Positions 1-8,533 of a stretch of 64,000 bases of DNA are shown piece by piece; within the stretch, counting starts at the first letter, position 1, and every line of letters begins with the position of its first letter. The notes beneath the pieces were generated by a model. The model saw nothing but the letters and a program-made list of their open reading frames with translations. It had not been told where the DNA came from and did no database searches. The position numbers were made by a program, and so were the translations under genes. Source of the stretch: an uncultured Bacteroidota bacterium (GTDB taxonomy: Bacteria; Bacteroidota; Bacteroidia; Bacteroidales; SZUA-534). Location of the stretch: NCBI GenBank assembly GCA_946414435.1, contig CAMKOM010000008.1, forward strand, positions 1 through 64,000, given 5' to 3'.

Positions 1-145
1 GGCGCAAGCTCACGTGGGCATTGCTCACAAGTTCGCCGGCGGCATTGCGTACTACGGCTTGATAAGAGAAACCGTCGGTCTGGGCAGTTGCCACAGCAGC
101 GGTTAATGTCATGGCAATTGTTAGGAGCAAATTCTTGAATTTCAT
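1..145 (-). CDS. Tail-fibre-like surface protein, N-terminal fragment (cut by window edge)
   Basis: Only the first 48 codons are inside the window. They encode a signal peptide (MKFKNLLLTIAMTLTAAVA then TAQ) followed by DGFSYQAVVRNAAGELV, a block shared almost exactly with the full-length protein at 16123-19047. By that likeness the product is an exported Bacteroidota surface protein whose N-terminal domain precedes repeats and perhaps a C-terminal chaperone; the rest cannot be seen. The start is the ATG at 143-145, which aligns with the paralogue's start. A TATATTTG promoter element lies about 230 bases upstream, implying a long leader. Confidence 0.75.
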   Translation of the reverse strand, partial: MKFKNLLLTIAMTLTAAVATAQTDGFSYQAVVRNAAGELVSNAHVSLR

Positions 146-764
146 AGCTATTAAATTGAAAATTAGTTAAATGTGTTATAATTTTTATTTATGAATTGGC
201 AATAGGACCCTCGCCACACGTAGCGCCCACAACCATAAGGCTGGCTGACAACGCGTGTCTGCAGCAATCGACCGGCAAAAGCCGGCATCAATACAGTTAA
301 ACAAATTAGTGTGCGGATATACCGTACTATGGTATTGATGCGTGCGGAGCGGGGGGGGTAATTTGTTGATTTACAAATATATACAAAATGGCATCTTTTG
401 CAAAAATCCTATTTTTCGGGCTGCAAAAGTGCAATTCGGCAAACGCACTATCAAAATCAAACAAAAGCATACTGTTGCTTTCTTGGTTAAATATTATTTG
501 CAATAATAGAATGATTTTGTGAGATATGCAAAATGTTTTTCGGATTCAACCCAAAAGCGAAAAAGCACTGAATCACAGCATAATTAGGCAACAATAATCC
601 GTAAACAGCTGATTGTCCTTTTATGGTGTTGTTGTTCGAAACAAACATTTCAAAAATAAGCCATTGACTTTGAGACAGTCAATGATTAAATATACTTATT
701 CCCATTATTTTTCTAAAAATGAGCGAAATAAGTGATTTTGACTCAGTTCTTTGAGATGAATTCT
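146..764. other. Gene-free interval with inverted repeats and a G8 run
   Basis: No convincing gene is present. An exact 10-base inverted repeat pairs GCATCAATAC (285-294) with GTATTGATGC (332-341); next to it CCGGC/GCCGG (272-276/281-285) forms a tight hairpin. A run of eight G lies at 351-358. A further hairpin (CATTGACT at 662-669 with AGTCAATG at 677-684) sits downstream of the HAD gene and may help end its transcript, but it lacks a strong T run. The part from 146 to about 370 is probably the untranslated leader of the gene at 1-145. Confidence 0.5.
374..381 (-). promoter_or_regulatory. Putative TAnnTTTG promoter element for the gene at 1-145
   Basis: Read on the minus strand this is TATATTTG, a match to the Bacteroidota -7 consensus. 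It would give a leader of about 220 bases containing strong inverted repeats. No clear -33 TTTG box is seen, so this rests on the -7 match alone. Confidence 0.3.
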
Positions 765-1391
765 CTAAAAAGTGCCGGGCATGAAAAACTTATAAAATTC
801 ACCGTTGCGCGGGATGAGCAGCGTTTGCAGTCCTACTTCCTGTGCAGCGGCAACGTTTCGGGCGGTGTCCTCGATGAAGAGCGTGCGTTGCGGATTCAGT
901 TGCTGCTCGGCAATCACAGTGTTAAAAATTTCGTGCGACGGTTTCAGCAGCCCCATCTCGTGCGACAGGTAGACGTGGTCAAACAGCTGATAGAATGTGA
1001 CGCCATATTCGGTAATCAGTTTGTTGTGGAAATACTCGAAATGGGCGTCGTTGGTGTTGCTCAAAAGCAGTAGGCGGTGGGTTTTGTGCAGACGCTTTAT
1101 CCACTCGATGCGTGTCGGTTTGTAGTTGAGCAACATCGCATTCCAAGCGGAAATTATTTCGTCTTCAGTAATATGTATGCCTGCAATTTGGTTTATGCGG
1201 GCTATAAATTCGGTGCGATTGATGCGCCCCGACTCGTATAGTTGTGGCAATTGCTCAGTTTCGAGTTTTAAGGCTTTTTCAACACCTAGCATCTTTGCAA
1301 ACCGCCGCCGCGAAAGATCCGGGTCGATGTCGAGAATAACGCCGCCGAAATCGAAAATTATCGTGTCGAAATTCGATAATTGCACCATCAT
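765..1391 (-). CDS. HAD family hydrolase, subfamily IA (YihX-like phosphatase)
   Basis: A 208-residue cytosolic phosphatase-type HAD protein. Motif I is FDFGGVILD near residues 13-21, with the nucleophile Asp14; the second Asp of the classical DxD is a Gly, as in the YihX/epoxide-hydrolase-like branch. Motif II is LLSNTN, motif III the Lys in GLLKPSHEIF, motif IV FIEDTARNV. The substrate is not evident; YihX relatives act on small sugar phosphates. It is the last gene of the acpP-fabF-rnc run, 8 bases after the IPExxxVDY gene, so it is probably co-transcribed. Confidence 0.85.
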   Translation of the reverse strand: MMVQLSNFDTIIFDFGGVILDIDPDLSRRRFAKMLGVEKALKLETEQLPQLYESGRINRTEFIARINQIAGIHITEDEIISAWNAMLLNYKPTRIEWIKRLHKTHRLLLLSNTNDAHFEYFHNKLITEYGVTFYQLFDHVYLSHEMGLLKPSHEIFNTVIAEQQLNPQRTLFIEDTARNVAAAQEVGLQTLLIPRNGEFYKFFMPGTF

Positions 1392-1399
1392 AAAACGCT

Positions 1400-1819
1400 C
1401 TATTGCAATGGGTTCCTAAAGACGGGGCTGTTTTTTTTCAAATCAGTTGGTTTGATTTCCTGCACCATCTGTATCCCGTTGATTTTCTTCAGTTCGGCCA
1501 AAATATTGCTTACATCGGGCACATTCTCAATGCGCAGCCAGTAGTCGGTAGTCTTCATTGTCTGGTCGAATGGGCCTTGCGCGCCCTTGTTCTGAATAAG
1601 GTAGTAGGTGGCATTGTTTTCGTCGTCGCGCCAGGCGAAGGCGAAAAACTGCTGAATCATTGCGCGGTCTTTGTTCATCACGTTCACCGATTCCGATTCA
1701 GCCAGCGACCAGCCAAGCTGCTGATTCACAAACCACGCCAGACGATAGAGCGGTTCGCACGACACAATGGCCAATGCCGCAATCGGTTCAGGTTCGCAGG
1801 TGTTGATTTTGTTTTGCAT
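1400..1819 (-). CDS. IPExxxVDY family protein
   Basis: A 139-residue protein that I place in the IPExxxVDY family, a small Bacteroidota-restricted family of unknown function, mainly on its position directly after rnc and its length. The middle carries FFAFAWRDDENNATYYLIQNKG, in short stretches resembling the family's YLIxNK segment, and the family's namesake motif is degenerate here (KTTDYWLRI). No signal peptide or membrane segment. The gene lies 32 bases downstream of rnc and 8 bases upstream of the HAD gene in one minus-strand operon. Confidence 0.7.
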   Translation of the reverse strand: MQNKINTCEPEPIAALAIVSCEPLYRLAWFVNQQLGWSLAESESVNVMNKDRAMIQQFFAFAWRDDENNATYYLIQNKGAQGPFDQTMKTTDYWLRIENVPDVSNILAELKKINGIQMVQEIKPTDLKKNSPVFRNPLQ

Positions 1820-1851
1820 CGGAAAACAATTTCGGCTAAAGTACTCAATTT

Positions 1852-2577
1852 TTACGACAAAACATCAATCGCCATTCGGGCAGCGTCTTGTTCGGCGTCT
1901 TTTTTTGTTGTGCCGGAACCCGTGCCCACCACTTGGTCGCCCGCTCGCACTTCCGACGTGAAATGAGGAAACCGCTGGTTGTCGTCGGAGGCATTGGTGT
2001 TGAACACAATTGTAATCTGCTTGCGATGAGCAAGTTCCAACAGCCGGCTCTTGTAGTTGGTGTCGGTTTTCAAGACGGAGTCGAAGTCGATGTATTTGGC
2101 AATCAGTTGTTTCTCGACGAATTTCCGCACAGCGCGGTAGCCTTGGTCAAGATAAAGAGCCCCGATAAACGCCTCAAACGCATCTTCAAGAATGTTCTTG
2201 TTGGTGTCGAAATGGAAGGCGTGCGACACAATGAATTTGTCGAGTCCGAGCGACTGCGTCAGGTGGGCCAGCGACTCGCCGTTGACAATCTTCGAGCGCG
2301 TCTGTGTCAGGAATCCTTCGGGTTTGTCGGGGAAATTGCGATAGAGATACTCGGCCACCGTTGAGTCGAGAATGGCATCGCCAAGAAATTCAAGCCTTTC
2401 GTTGTTGAGATAGGTCCCGTCGGCCATCTTCAACGACGCCGACTTGTGTACAAACGCCAGCTTGTACAAATCCTCGTTTTGCGGATAAAGTTTTGTGATA
2501 CGGTGCAATTCGTTAAGGAACTGCCTATCAGTGCCGAACAGCCGTTTTGCGTAAAACGATAGGAATCTGATTCTCAA
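1852..2577 (-). CDS. rnc: Ribonuclease III
   Basis: Double-strand-specific endoribonuclease that processes rRNA precursors and structured mRNAs. The nuclease domain has the signature NERLEFLGDAILDSTVAEYL with its acidic metal-binding residues, and a second acidic set in ILEDAFEAFIGALYLD. A double-stranded-RNA-binding domain fills the last 70 or so residues (NYKSRLLELAH... to ...TTKKDAEQDAARMAID). At 241 residues it is a usual Bacteroidota length. It starts 4 bases after fabF, a spacing that implies co-transcription. Confidence 0.96.
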   Translation of the reverse strand: MRIRFLSFYAKRLFGTDRQFLNELHRITKLYPQNEDLYKLAFVHKSASLKMADGTYLNNERLEFLGDAILDSTVAEYLYRNFPDKPEGFLTQTRSKIVNGESLAHLTQSLGLDKFIVSHAFHFDTNKNILEDAFEAFIGALYLDQGYRAVRKFVEKQLIAKYIDFDSVLKTDTNYKSRLLELAHRKQITIVFNTNASDDNQRFPHFTSEVRAGDQVVGTGSGTTKKDAEQDAARMAIDVLS

Positions 2578-2581
2578 AACA

Positions 2582-3826
2582 TCAGATTTTCTTGAAAATC
2601 ACTGATGCATTGTGACCACCGAATCCGAAGGTGTTGCTCAAGGCCGCCTTGATTTCGCGTTTCTGCGCCTTGTGCAGAGTCAGGTTCAGTTTCTCGTCAA
2701 TCTGCGGATCCCACTCTTTGTGGTTGATGGTAGGAGGAATGATGCCATCGCGAAGAGCCATGATGCAGAAGGTTGCCTCCATTGCACCGGCAGCTCCCAG
2801 CATGTGGCCGGTCATTGATTTTGTTGAACTGATGTTCAAATTGTAAGCGTGCTCGCCGAAGACTTTGCCAATGGCTTTCAGTTCCGGAATGTCGCCCACA
2901 GGGGTTGATGTTCCGTGAACGTTGATATAGTCGATGTCCTCGGGTTTCATCTGTGCGTCGCGCAGAGCACGATTCATGCAGAGCATTGCGCCTTCGCCCT
3001 CGGGGTGAGTGGCAGTGATGTGGTAGGCATCGGCCGAAGCGCCGCCGCCGACCATTTCAGCGTAGATGGTTGCGCCGCGTTTCACGGCATGTTCATACTC
3101 TTCAAGAACGATTGAAGCGCCGCCTTCGCCCATCACAAAACCGTCGCGGGTTTTGCAGAACGGACGTGATGCTGTCTTGTATTCAGCGTTGTTGGTTGAT
3201 AGAGCCTGCATTGAGTTGAAACCGCCAATGCCCGGTTGGTCGATAGTTGCCTCAGAGCCGCCAGTTACAACGGCAATTGCCTTGCCGAAGCGAACGTAGT
3301 TGAAAGCCTCAATCAGGGCGTTGGTTGATGATGCGCAGGCTGAAACAGTTCCAAAGTTCGGACCACGGAAGCCGTATCTCATTGAGATAAGGCCGGCGGC
3401 CATGTCGCCAATCATTTTTGGAACGAAGAAGGGGTTGAAGCGTGGAATCTGTCCGCCCTCGGAATAGCTCATAACCTCATCGTAGAGAGTTGTGAGTCCG
3501 CCGATGCCCGAGCCCCAGATAACACCAACCTCGTCTTTGTCGACATTGTCGATGATGTTTGAATTTTCAATGGCCTCTTTTGCGGCAATCACTGCGAACT
3601 GCGCAAACAAGTCCATTTTGCGTGCCTCTTTGCGGTCAAAATAGTTATTGGCATCGTAGTTTTTGACCTCACAGGCAAATTGGGTTTTAAACTTGGATGC
3701 GTCGAAGTGTGTAATCAAGTCACAGCCACTAACACCATTAACTGCATTTTCCCAAGTTTCCTTAAGATTGTGGCCCAACGGATTGATTGTGCCAATGCCT
3801 GTTACAACAACTCTTTTCAACTCCAT
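2582..3826 (-). CDS. fabF: Beta-ketoacyl-ACP synthase II
   Basis: Elongation condensing enzyme of type II fatty-acid synthesis, joining malonyl-ACP to the growing acyl-ACP. At 414 residues it is full length. The Cys-His-His triad is visible: Cys in GTVSACASSTNAL, His in NVHGTSTPVGD, His in STKSMTGHMLGAAGAME, plus the glycine-rich end SNTFGFGGHNASVIF. It follows acpP by 30 bases and precedes rnc by 4, the standard gene order of Bacteroidota. Confidence 0.97.
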   Translation of the reverse strand: MELKRVVVTGIGTINPLGHNLKETWENAVNGVSGCDLITHFDASKFKTQFACEVKNYDANNYFDRKEARKMDLFAQFAVIAAKEAIENSNIIDNVDKDEVGVIWGSGIGGLTTLYDEVMSYSEGGQIPRFNPFFVPKMIGDMAAGLISMRYGFRGPNFGTVSACASSTNALIEAFNYVRFGKAIAVVTGGSEATIDQPGIGGFNSMQALSTNNAEYKTASRPFCKTRDGFVMGEGGASIVLEEYEHAVKRGATIYAEMVGGGASADAYHITATHPEGEGAMLCMNRALRDAQMKPEDIDYINVHGTSTPVGDIPELKAIGKVFGEHAYNLNISSTKSMTGHMLGAAGAMEATFCIMALRDGIIPPTINHKEWDPQIDEKLNLTLHKAQKREIKAALSNTFGFGGHNASVIFKKI

Positions 3827-3856
3827 AATTTAAAACCCAATTCTATGAAAGGAATA

Positions 3857-4093
3857 TTACTTCATGTTCTTCTCGATGTGAGCGATAGCGTCACCTACAG
3901 TGGTGATTTTGTCGGCCAAGTCATCAGGAATGGCAACGTTGAATTCTTTCTCGAATTCCATAATCAACTCAACTGTGTCAAGTGAATCGGCACCCAAATC
4001 GTTAGTGAAGCTTGCTTCGGGGGTAACCTCGTTTTCGTCAACACCTAATTTGTCAACAATAATAGCTTTTACTCTTGCTGCAACGTCAGACAT
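3857..4093 (-). CDS. acpP: Acyl carrier protein
   Basis: A 78-residue acidic carrier protein that holds fatty-acid intermediates on a 4'-phosphopantetheine arm. The arm attaches to Ser37 in [12 protein letters not shown]. The helical pattern and length are those of a normal ACP. It heads the acpP-fabF-rnc operon, directly downstream of tRNA-Cys on the same strand; a GAAAGG/CCTTTC hairpin at 4130-4147 lies between tRNA and start codon. Confidence 0.97.
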   Translation of the reverse strand: MSDVAARVKAIIVDKLGVDENEVTPEASFTNDLGADSLDTVELIMEFEKEFNVAIPDDLADKITTVGDAIAHIEKNMK

Positions 4094-4152
4094 AATTTCT
4101 AATTTTTAGTTTATAATTAATGATAATTTGAAAGGAAAAAACCTTTCGTTTG

Positions 4153-4224
4153 AGGTACCGAGCGGATTCGAACCGCTGTAACAGGTTTTGCAGACCTGCA
4201 CCTAAGCCTCTCGGTCACGGTACC
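4153..4224 (-). tRNA. tRNA-Cys (GCA)
   Basis: The minus strand folds as a cloverleaf: acceptor GGTACCG/CGGTACC, anticodon stem CAGGT/ACCTG around loop CTGCAAA (anticodon GCA), T-arm containing GGTTCGAATCC. The discriminator base is U, as expected for tRNA-Cys. CCA is not encoded. It lies upstream of acpP in the same direction. Confidence 0.95.
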
Positions 4225-4300
4225 ATTTTTTGCGCTGCAAATTTATAAAAATATTTTAGTTCCAAACATCACTCTTAAATAAATCCAAACCGCTTGGTTG

Positions 4301-4660
4301 TCAATTAAATACGCGCTCCATTGTTACGCTTGCGCGACTCACTTTTCCACCCAGCGGCGGGTTCACTTTCGATATTTTGACTCTTGCTGATGTTGCTGTC
4401 GGCACTTTGGCGGGCAGAGCCGTCAAGATGCGGTCAGCAACGTTCTCGAGCAAGTGCGATTTCACCGCCATCTGCTCCTTGACCACCTGATAGGCGGCAA
4501 GGTAGTTTGCTGCGTTGGAAACATCGTCGGTTGCGGCGGCCAGGCTGCAATCGGCTGTCATTGTAAGGTTGACAATGAATTTGTTGCCTACTGTCTGCTC
4601 CTCTTTGTAGCAGCCGTGGTAGGCGTAAAACTCCATCTCCTCCAATTCGACAATTCCCAT
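4301..4660 (-). CDS. folB: Dihydroneopterin aldolase
   Basis: Folate-pathway enzyme converting 7,8-dihydroneopterin to 6-hydroxymethyl-dihydropterin and glycolaldehyde. Visible family features are FYAYHGCYKEEQTVGNKF near the N-terminus, SHLLENVADRI in the middle and the C-terminal VKISKVNPPLGG strand bearing the conserved Lys. I start at the ATG at 4658-4660 (MGIVELEEMEF), which gives 119 residues, the family norm; the open frame continues upstream to 4768 but that extension is basic and unlike FolB. It follows the CDF transporter gene on the same strand. Confidence 0.92.
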   Translation of the reverse strand: MGIVELEEMEFYAYHGCYKEEQTVGNKFIVNLTMTADCSLAAATDDVSNAANYLAAYQVVKEQMAVKSHLLENVADRILTALPAKVPTATSARVKISKVNPPLGGKVSRASVTMERVFN

Positions 4661-4727
4661 TCTAAATCGTTTTGTCAAAAAACCGTGCTTTGAGCAACAA
4701 CTTTTGTGCCAAACTGAAAAGTTGAGT

Positions 4728-5633
4728 TTAATGATTGGAAAGTATATCTTTTTTGCAAGGCTCAACATGCAGAATCACCTGCGTATGCTGCCCGTAATGT
4801 TCTCGCAGGCGGTGCTCAACGTCATCGGTGGCTTCGTGCGCTTCGCTCACGGTCATGCTGCCCGGCACGCGCACGTGCAGCTCAATGGCAATGCCCGACC
4901 CGATGCGGCGGGTTTTCAAGTTGTGAACATCACTAAAGTGCTTATTGCTTAATACAATAGATTCTATTTCATCTTCCTGCTCTTTCGGCAGCGAGCGCTC
5001 GAGCATTTCGCCAATTCCGGGCTTGATAAGGTCGTAGGCCACTTTCGCAATCAGCAGGCTGACAATGATGGCGGCAAGGGGGTCGAGTACAGCCCATTTC
5101 TCGCCAAGAAAATAGGCGCCGCCGATGCCCAGCAGAGTGCCGATGGACGACAGCGCGTCGGAACGGTGATGCCAGGCGTTAGCCACCACCACCTGCGACT
5201 CAACGCGCTCACCGACACGGCGGGTGTAGCGGTAGAGCGCTTCTTTAACCACGATTGACACCGCCGCCGCCACAAACGCAATAGCTTCGGGCTGCTCAAG
5301 AGTCTGTCCGCCAATGGCGCAGGCAATCAGTTTGACGCTTTTCCAGAAGATGCCGGCCGCCACCACAAACAACGCCAGCCCGATGATGATGGTGGCCAGC
5401 GTCTCGAACTTGCCATGGCCGTAGTCGTGGTCGTCGTCCTTCGGCATTGCCGACACACGGACGAAAATCATCACCACAAGGTCGGTTGCGAAATCGGAAA
5501 TGGAATGAATGCCATCGGCAATCATGGCGCCGCTTCGGCCCACAATGCCGGCCGCAATCTTGCCCACCGACAGAAACAGGTTGGCGAAAAAACCAACCCA
5601 CGTCACCCGATAAATCTGTTGCTCGCGATTCAT
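4728..5633 (-). CDS. Cation diffusion facilitator (CDF) metal transporter
   Basis: Inner-membrane exporter of divalent metals (Zn, Fe, Co or Mn) in exchange for protons. The 301 residues show six hydrophobic segments and both metal-site motifs, MIADGIHSISDFATDL in helix 2 and WHHRSDALSSIGTL in helix 5, followed by a cytosolic domain with HNLKTRRIGSGIAIELHVRV near residue 240. The metal cannot be assigned by eye. It is transcribed divergently from the DUF4199 gene and reads towards folB, 67 bases away. Confidence 0.93.
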   Translation of the reverse strand: MNREQQIYRVTWVGFFANLFLSVGKIAAGIVGRSGAMIADGIHSISDFATDLVVMIFVRVSAMPKDDDHDYGHGKFETLATIIIGLALFVVAAGIFWKSVKLIACAIGGQTLEQPEAIAFVAAAVSIVVKEALYRYTRRVGERVESQVVVANAWHHRSDALSSIGTLLGIGGAYFLGEKWAVLDPLAAIIVSLLIAKVAYDLIKPGIGEMLERSLPKEQEDEIESIVLSNKHFSDVHNLKTRRIGSGIAIELHVRVPGSMTVSEAHEATDDVEHRLREHYGQHTQVILHVEPCKKDILSNH

Positions 5634-5765
5634 AAAGCGTTGTAAAGTAAGGCAAAGATAGTCGAGAAGTTGAATTGTCGAACCGGTGAATCGATTTTTG
5701 AGACAATGTCCGCCCGTTTGTTGCGTTTTTAGTTTGCGATTGTGTTTTTCCGTTTGCGTTTAAGT

Positions 5766-5773
5766 TATATTTG
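5766..5773 (+). promoter_or_regulatory. Putative TAnnTTTG promoter of the DUF4199-GT2 operon
   Basis: TATATTTG lies 19 bases before the ATG at 5793, giving a leader of only a dozen or so bases. A clear -33 box at the right distance is not obvious. Confidence 0.5.
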
Positions 5774-5792
5774 CAGTTCAAACACTATTGTG

Positions 5793-6335
5793 ATGTCTGA
5801 CAAAAACGAAGTCAACTTATTCATTCTGAAGGTTGGGGCGGTAATCGGGCTGTCGTTTGCGGCCACCATCTTCATTGCTCACCTGCGCGGCATCTGCCAC
5901 ACGCCAGGCGACAATGTCTCGTGGCTCAACATCATCATCTTCTCGTTTGTGGTGATGCTCTCGGGCCGACAGTACCGCGAGAGCGTCGAAGGCGAAAAGT
6001 TCAACTACGGACGCGCGCTGCTCTACGTCAACAAACTCAATGTGATTAGCGCCACGGTGCTTGCCGTGTTCGGATATTTCTACTACACCAGCATCGCACC
6101 CGACGACCTTCAGAACCTTATCGGCCAGATAGAACCCGTCTTGCGGCAGCAGTGGAGAATGAACGACGAGCAGACGGCAGCAATGATGCAGTTGTACAAC
6201 GAATCGCTCTCGGGCGGCTCAATGGCTTTTGTGATGTTCATTATGCAACTCATCGGCGCAGGTTTCTTCAGCCTGATTTTGGCCAACATCATCAAAACAA
6301 AACCATTACTACAGATTAATAATTTAAATCAATGA
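5793..6335 (+). CDS. DUF4199 domain membrane protein
   Basis: A 180-residue membrane protein of the Bacteroidota DUF4199 family, function unknown. Four hydrophobic segments are visible: near residues 8-30, 40-55, 80-100 and 145-170. I start at the ATG at 5793 (MSDKNEVNLFILK); the frame is open upstream but the -7 promoter element at 5766-5773 lies inside that extension. Its stop overlaps the start of the glycosyltransferase by 4 bases (ATGA). The pairing with a GT2 gene is common in the phylum and suggests a shared role at the membrane. Confidence 0.85.
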   Translation: MSDKNEVNLFILKVGAVIGLSFAATIFIAHLRGICHTPGDNVSWLNIIIFSFVVMLSGRQYRESVEGEKFNYGRALLYVNKLNVISATVLAVFGYFYYTSIAPDDLQNLIGQIEPVLRQQWRMNDEQTAAMMQLYNESLSGGSMAFVMFIMQLIGAGFFSLILANIIKTKPLLQINNLNQ

Positions 6336-7279
6336 ATATCAGTGTTGTAATACCGCTCTACAACGAGCAGGAATCAATCAGCGAACTTGTGGCTTGGATA
6401 GCCAAAGTGATGTACGACAACAATTTCACCTACGAGATTATTGTTGTTGACGATGGCAGTACCGACGGCTCGTGGGACGAAATCCATAAACTCACCGAAG
6501 AGTACGGCTCAATCCGCGCCATTCGGTTCCGCCGCAACTACGGCAAATCGGCGGCTCTGTTCTGCGGCTTCCGCGAGGCCGAGGGCGACGTGGTCTTCAC
6601 AATGGACGCCGACCTGCAGGACAGCCCCGACGAGATTCCCGCAATGTACAAGATGATTGTCAGCGACGGGTTCGACCTTGTGTCGGGTTGGAAAAAAGAG
6701 CGCCACGACCCAATCACCAAAACCATTCCGAGCAAGTTCTACAACTGGGTGGGCCGCGTCACCACGGGCATTGGTCTGCACGATATGAACTGCGGCCTGA
6801 AGGCTTACCGCCGCGACGTGGTGAAGTCAATCGAGGTTTACGGCGAGATGCACCGCTACATTCCCGTGCTGGCTAAGCAGGCAGGCTTCGGCCGCATTGG
6901 CGAGAAGGTGGTCGTTCACCGCGCCCGCAAGTACGGCAAGACCAAATTCGGCATTGAGCGCTTCATCAACGGTTTTCTCGACCTGATGTCGATACTCTTT
7001 ATGACCAAATTCGGCAAAAAACCGATGCACCTTTTCGGCACACTGGGCGTGTTTGTCTTCCTTTTGGGATTCTTTGCCGCCGCCACCGTGGGCGCAATCA
7101 AACTCATATCGCTTTCACGAGGCATTGCCGCGCCGCTCGTCACAAGCAGCCCCTATTTCTACCTGGCACTCACCTGTATGATTCTGGGCACGCAACTCTT
7201 CCTGACGGGATTTCTGGGCGAACTCGTCTCGCGCAGCTCAACCGACCGCAACGATTATCAAATAAAAGAAACATTATGA
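6332..7279 (+). CDS. Glycosyltransferase family 2, DPM1/GtrB-like membrane type
   Basis: A 315-residue inverting glycosyltransferase with N-terminal GT-A fold: VVIPLYNEQESI, VVDDGSTDGSWDE, and the metal-binding MDADLQDSPDEI. Two C-terminal hydrophobic helices (about residues 235-260 and 272-295) anchor it in the membrane. This architecture is that of polyprenyl-phosphate mannosyl/glucosyl transferases such as GtrB and ArnC, which load sugars onto undecaprenyl phosphate. The acceptor is therefore inferred to be a lipid carrier. It overlaps its neighbours on both sides by 4 bases, so all three are one operon. Confidence 0.93.
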   Translation: MNISVVIPLYNEQESISELVAWIAKVMYDNNFTYEIIVVDDGSTDGSWDEIHKLTEEYGSIRAIRFRRNYGKSAALFCGFREAEGDVVFTMDADLQDSPDEIPAMYKMIVSDGFDLVSGWKKERHDPITKTIPSKFYNWVGRVTTGIGLHDMNCGLKAYRRDVVKSIEVYGEMHRYIPVLAKQAGFGRIGEKVVVHRARKYGKTKFGIERFINGFLDLMSILFMTKFGKKPMHLFGTLGVFVFLLGFFAAATVGAIKLISLSRGIAAPLVTSSPYFYLALTCMILGTQLFLTGFLGELVSRSSTDRNDYQIKETL

Positions 7280-7767
7280 AACGTCTGCTCATTATCAGCC
7301 TGTTAGTGATTGCCGCAGGCACGCTTTCGGCTCAAGACTCAATTCCAGCCAGCGCCGTCAAAGTGCAGAAGCACTGCGGCCTGAACCGTTTTTATGTCGA
7401 TAGCGCGCGCGTCAGTCTCGACCGCCTGATTGTGGGTTGCGGCGCCAACGAGCCTGCCGCCGATATGTTCGGCAAGGCGCAGGAGTCGATGTTCTTCGGC
7501 AAACTCTTCTGCGTGGTGGGCGGCGCTCTGTTCGCCTATCCGCTCGTGAGTATGATTTGGGACGATTCGCCGAACATTCCGATGTCGGTTGCGGGGTGCT
7601 GTATGGCCGCCATTTCGATTCCGATTTTTATGAACTACAACCGCCAGTCGCGCGAGGCTCTGCGCCTGATGGGCACCGAGTATGTTCCGCCAAAAGACGA
7701 TGCTGATGGCGTGAGCCTGAACATTGGCCTGATGCAGTCGGGAGTGGGGATTTGCGTGAGGTTTTAG
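7276..7767 (+). CDS. Exported protein of unknown function
   Basis: A 163-residue protein that I do not recognise. It has a clear signal peptide (MKRLLIISLLVIAAGTLSAQ), a short soluble stretch with one Cys pair, then two hydrophobic segments around residues 74-92 and 98-115. The start codon overlaps the GT2 stop (ATGA), so it is the third gene of the DUF4199-GT2 operon and may work at the envelope with them. No paralogue lies in the window. Confidence 0.75.
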   Translation: MKRLLIISLLVIAAGTLSAQDSIPASAVKVQKHCGLNRFYVDSARVSLDRLIVGCGANEPAADMFGKAQESMFFGKLFCVVGGALFAYPLVSMIWDDSPNIPMSVAGCCMAAISIPIFMNYNRQSREALRLMGTEYVPPKDDADGVSLNIGLMQSGVGICVRF

Positions 7768-7858
7768 CACGTATTTTCACACAGTCCCGATGACTATCGG
7801 GAACACTGAAAAGCACTGATTTTCACAGATTTTTATTAACTACTAACAACTTACAATT

Positions 7859-8413
7859 ATGAACCACAGAATTTTAATCCTTTCGGCGATAGTTTTGGCA
7901 GTTGTTTTTTCTTCGTGCGAACGCAGTTTTGAAGAAACTATTTTTCGAGATGAGAAATTATCAATGAAACGGATCAACTATACAGGATCCGAGTTGAGAA
8001 CTGACGGATACTACATTAAGTATGACACTATTTCAGGAGAGGTCCAAGCATCGACAACATTTTTGTATAGGAATGGTGTCTCATTTAATGGCTATTCTTT
8101 CACTTTTTCGGAAAGCGAGTTAAAGAGAATTGAAGATAAATATGCCGATGGCAGTTTTTACAAAGAAAGTTATAGTATAAAATTGTTATGGCAGGTATTC
8201 CAAATAATAGACAATACTATTGTTTTTGAGGGTTGGGCTCACGACCACGATGGGAAATATGCAACTTTTAAACAATACGGGACGATATTGAACGATACCA
8301 CTTTTCATATCCATAAAGATGTTTTTAAAAATGAGGAAATGGTATTAGATAACACATTTCATTTCAAGCAATTCGCACCTAAACCCGACAGCACAAACAG
8401 TTTTATAAAATAA
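7859..8413 (+). CDS. Lipoprotein of unknown function
   Basis: A 184-residue product with a lipoprotein signal: hydrophobic stretch LILSAIVLAVVF followed by the lipobox SSC, Cys near residue 20. The mature part is polar and probably beta-rich, with repeated aromatic and glycine positions; no family is recognised. Base composition is clearly more AT-rich than the flanking operons. It stands alone between two stretches of low-complexity intergenic words (ATCTGTG/CACTGA type). Confidence 0.7.
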   Translation: MNHRILILSAIVLAVVFSSCERSFEETIFRDEKLSMKRINYTGSELRTDGYYIKYDTISGEVQASTTFLYRNGVSFNGYSFTFSESELKRIEDKYADGSFYKESYSIKLLWQVFQIIDNTIVFEGWAHDHDGKYATFKQYGTILNDTTFHIHKDVFKNEEMVLDNTFHFKQFAPKPDSTNSFIK

Positions 8414-8504
8414 AGTACAACTGCAAAAGATTGTCGGTATCACAAATTGTGACACCCCGCTGTAATTCAATAAATTCTGTGTTTTCTGTGTAATCTGTGC
8501 GAGA

Positions 8505-8533
8505 ATTAATTCAATCCTTCAATCCTTCAATCA
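8505..8533. repeat. Short CAATCCTT tandem repeat upstream of gluQ
   Basis: AATTCAATCCTT, CAATCCTT and CAATC follow one another directly before the start codon. Similar word-like intergenic sequence recurs at 13604-13630 in the opposite sense. Confidence 0.6.

Noticed and set aside
5684..5696. 13-base identity CGGTGAATCGATT with 23610-23622.
   Set aside because: Matches of this length are expected by chance in a window of this size.
7785..7802. Hairpin TCCCGAT/ATCGGGA after the exported protein at 7276-7767 as a terminator.
   Set aside because: A 7-bp stem is clear but no T run follows on either strand.
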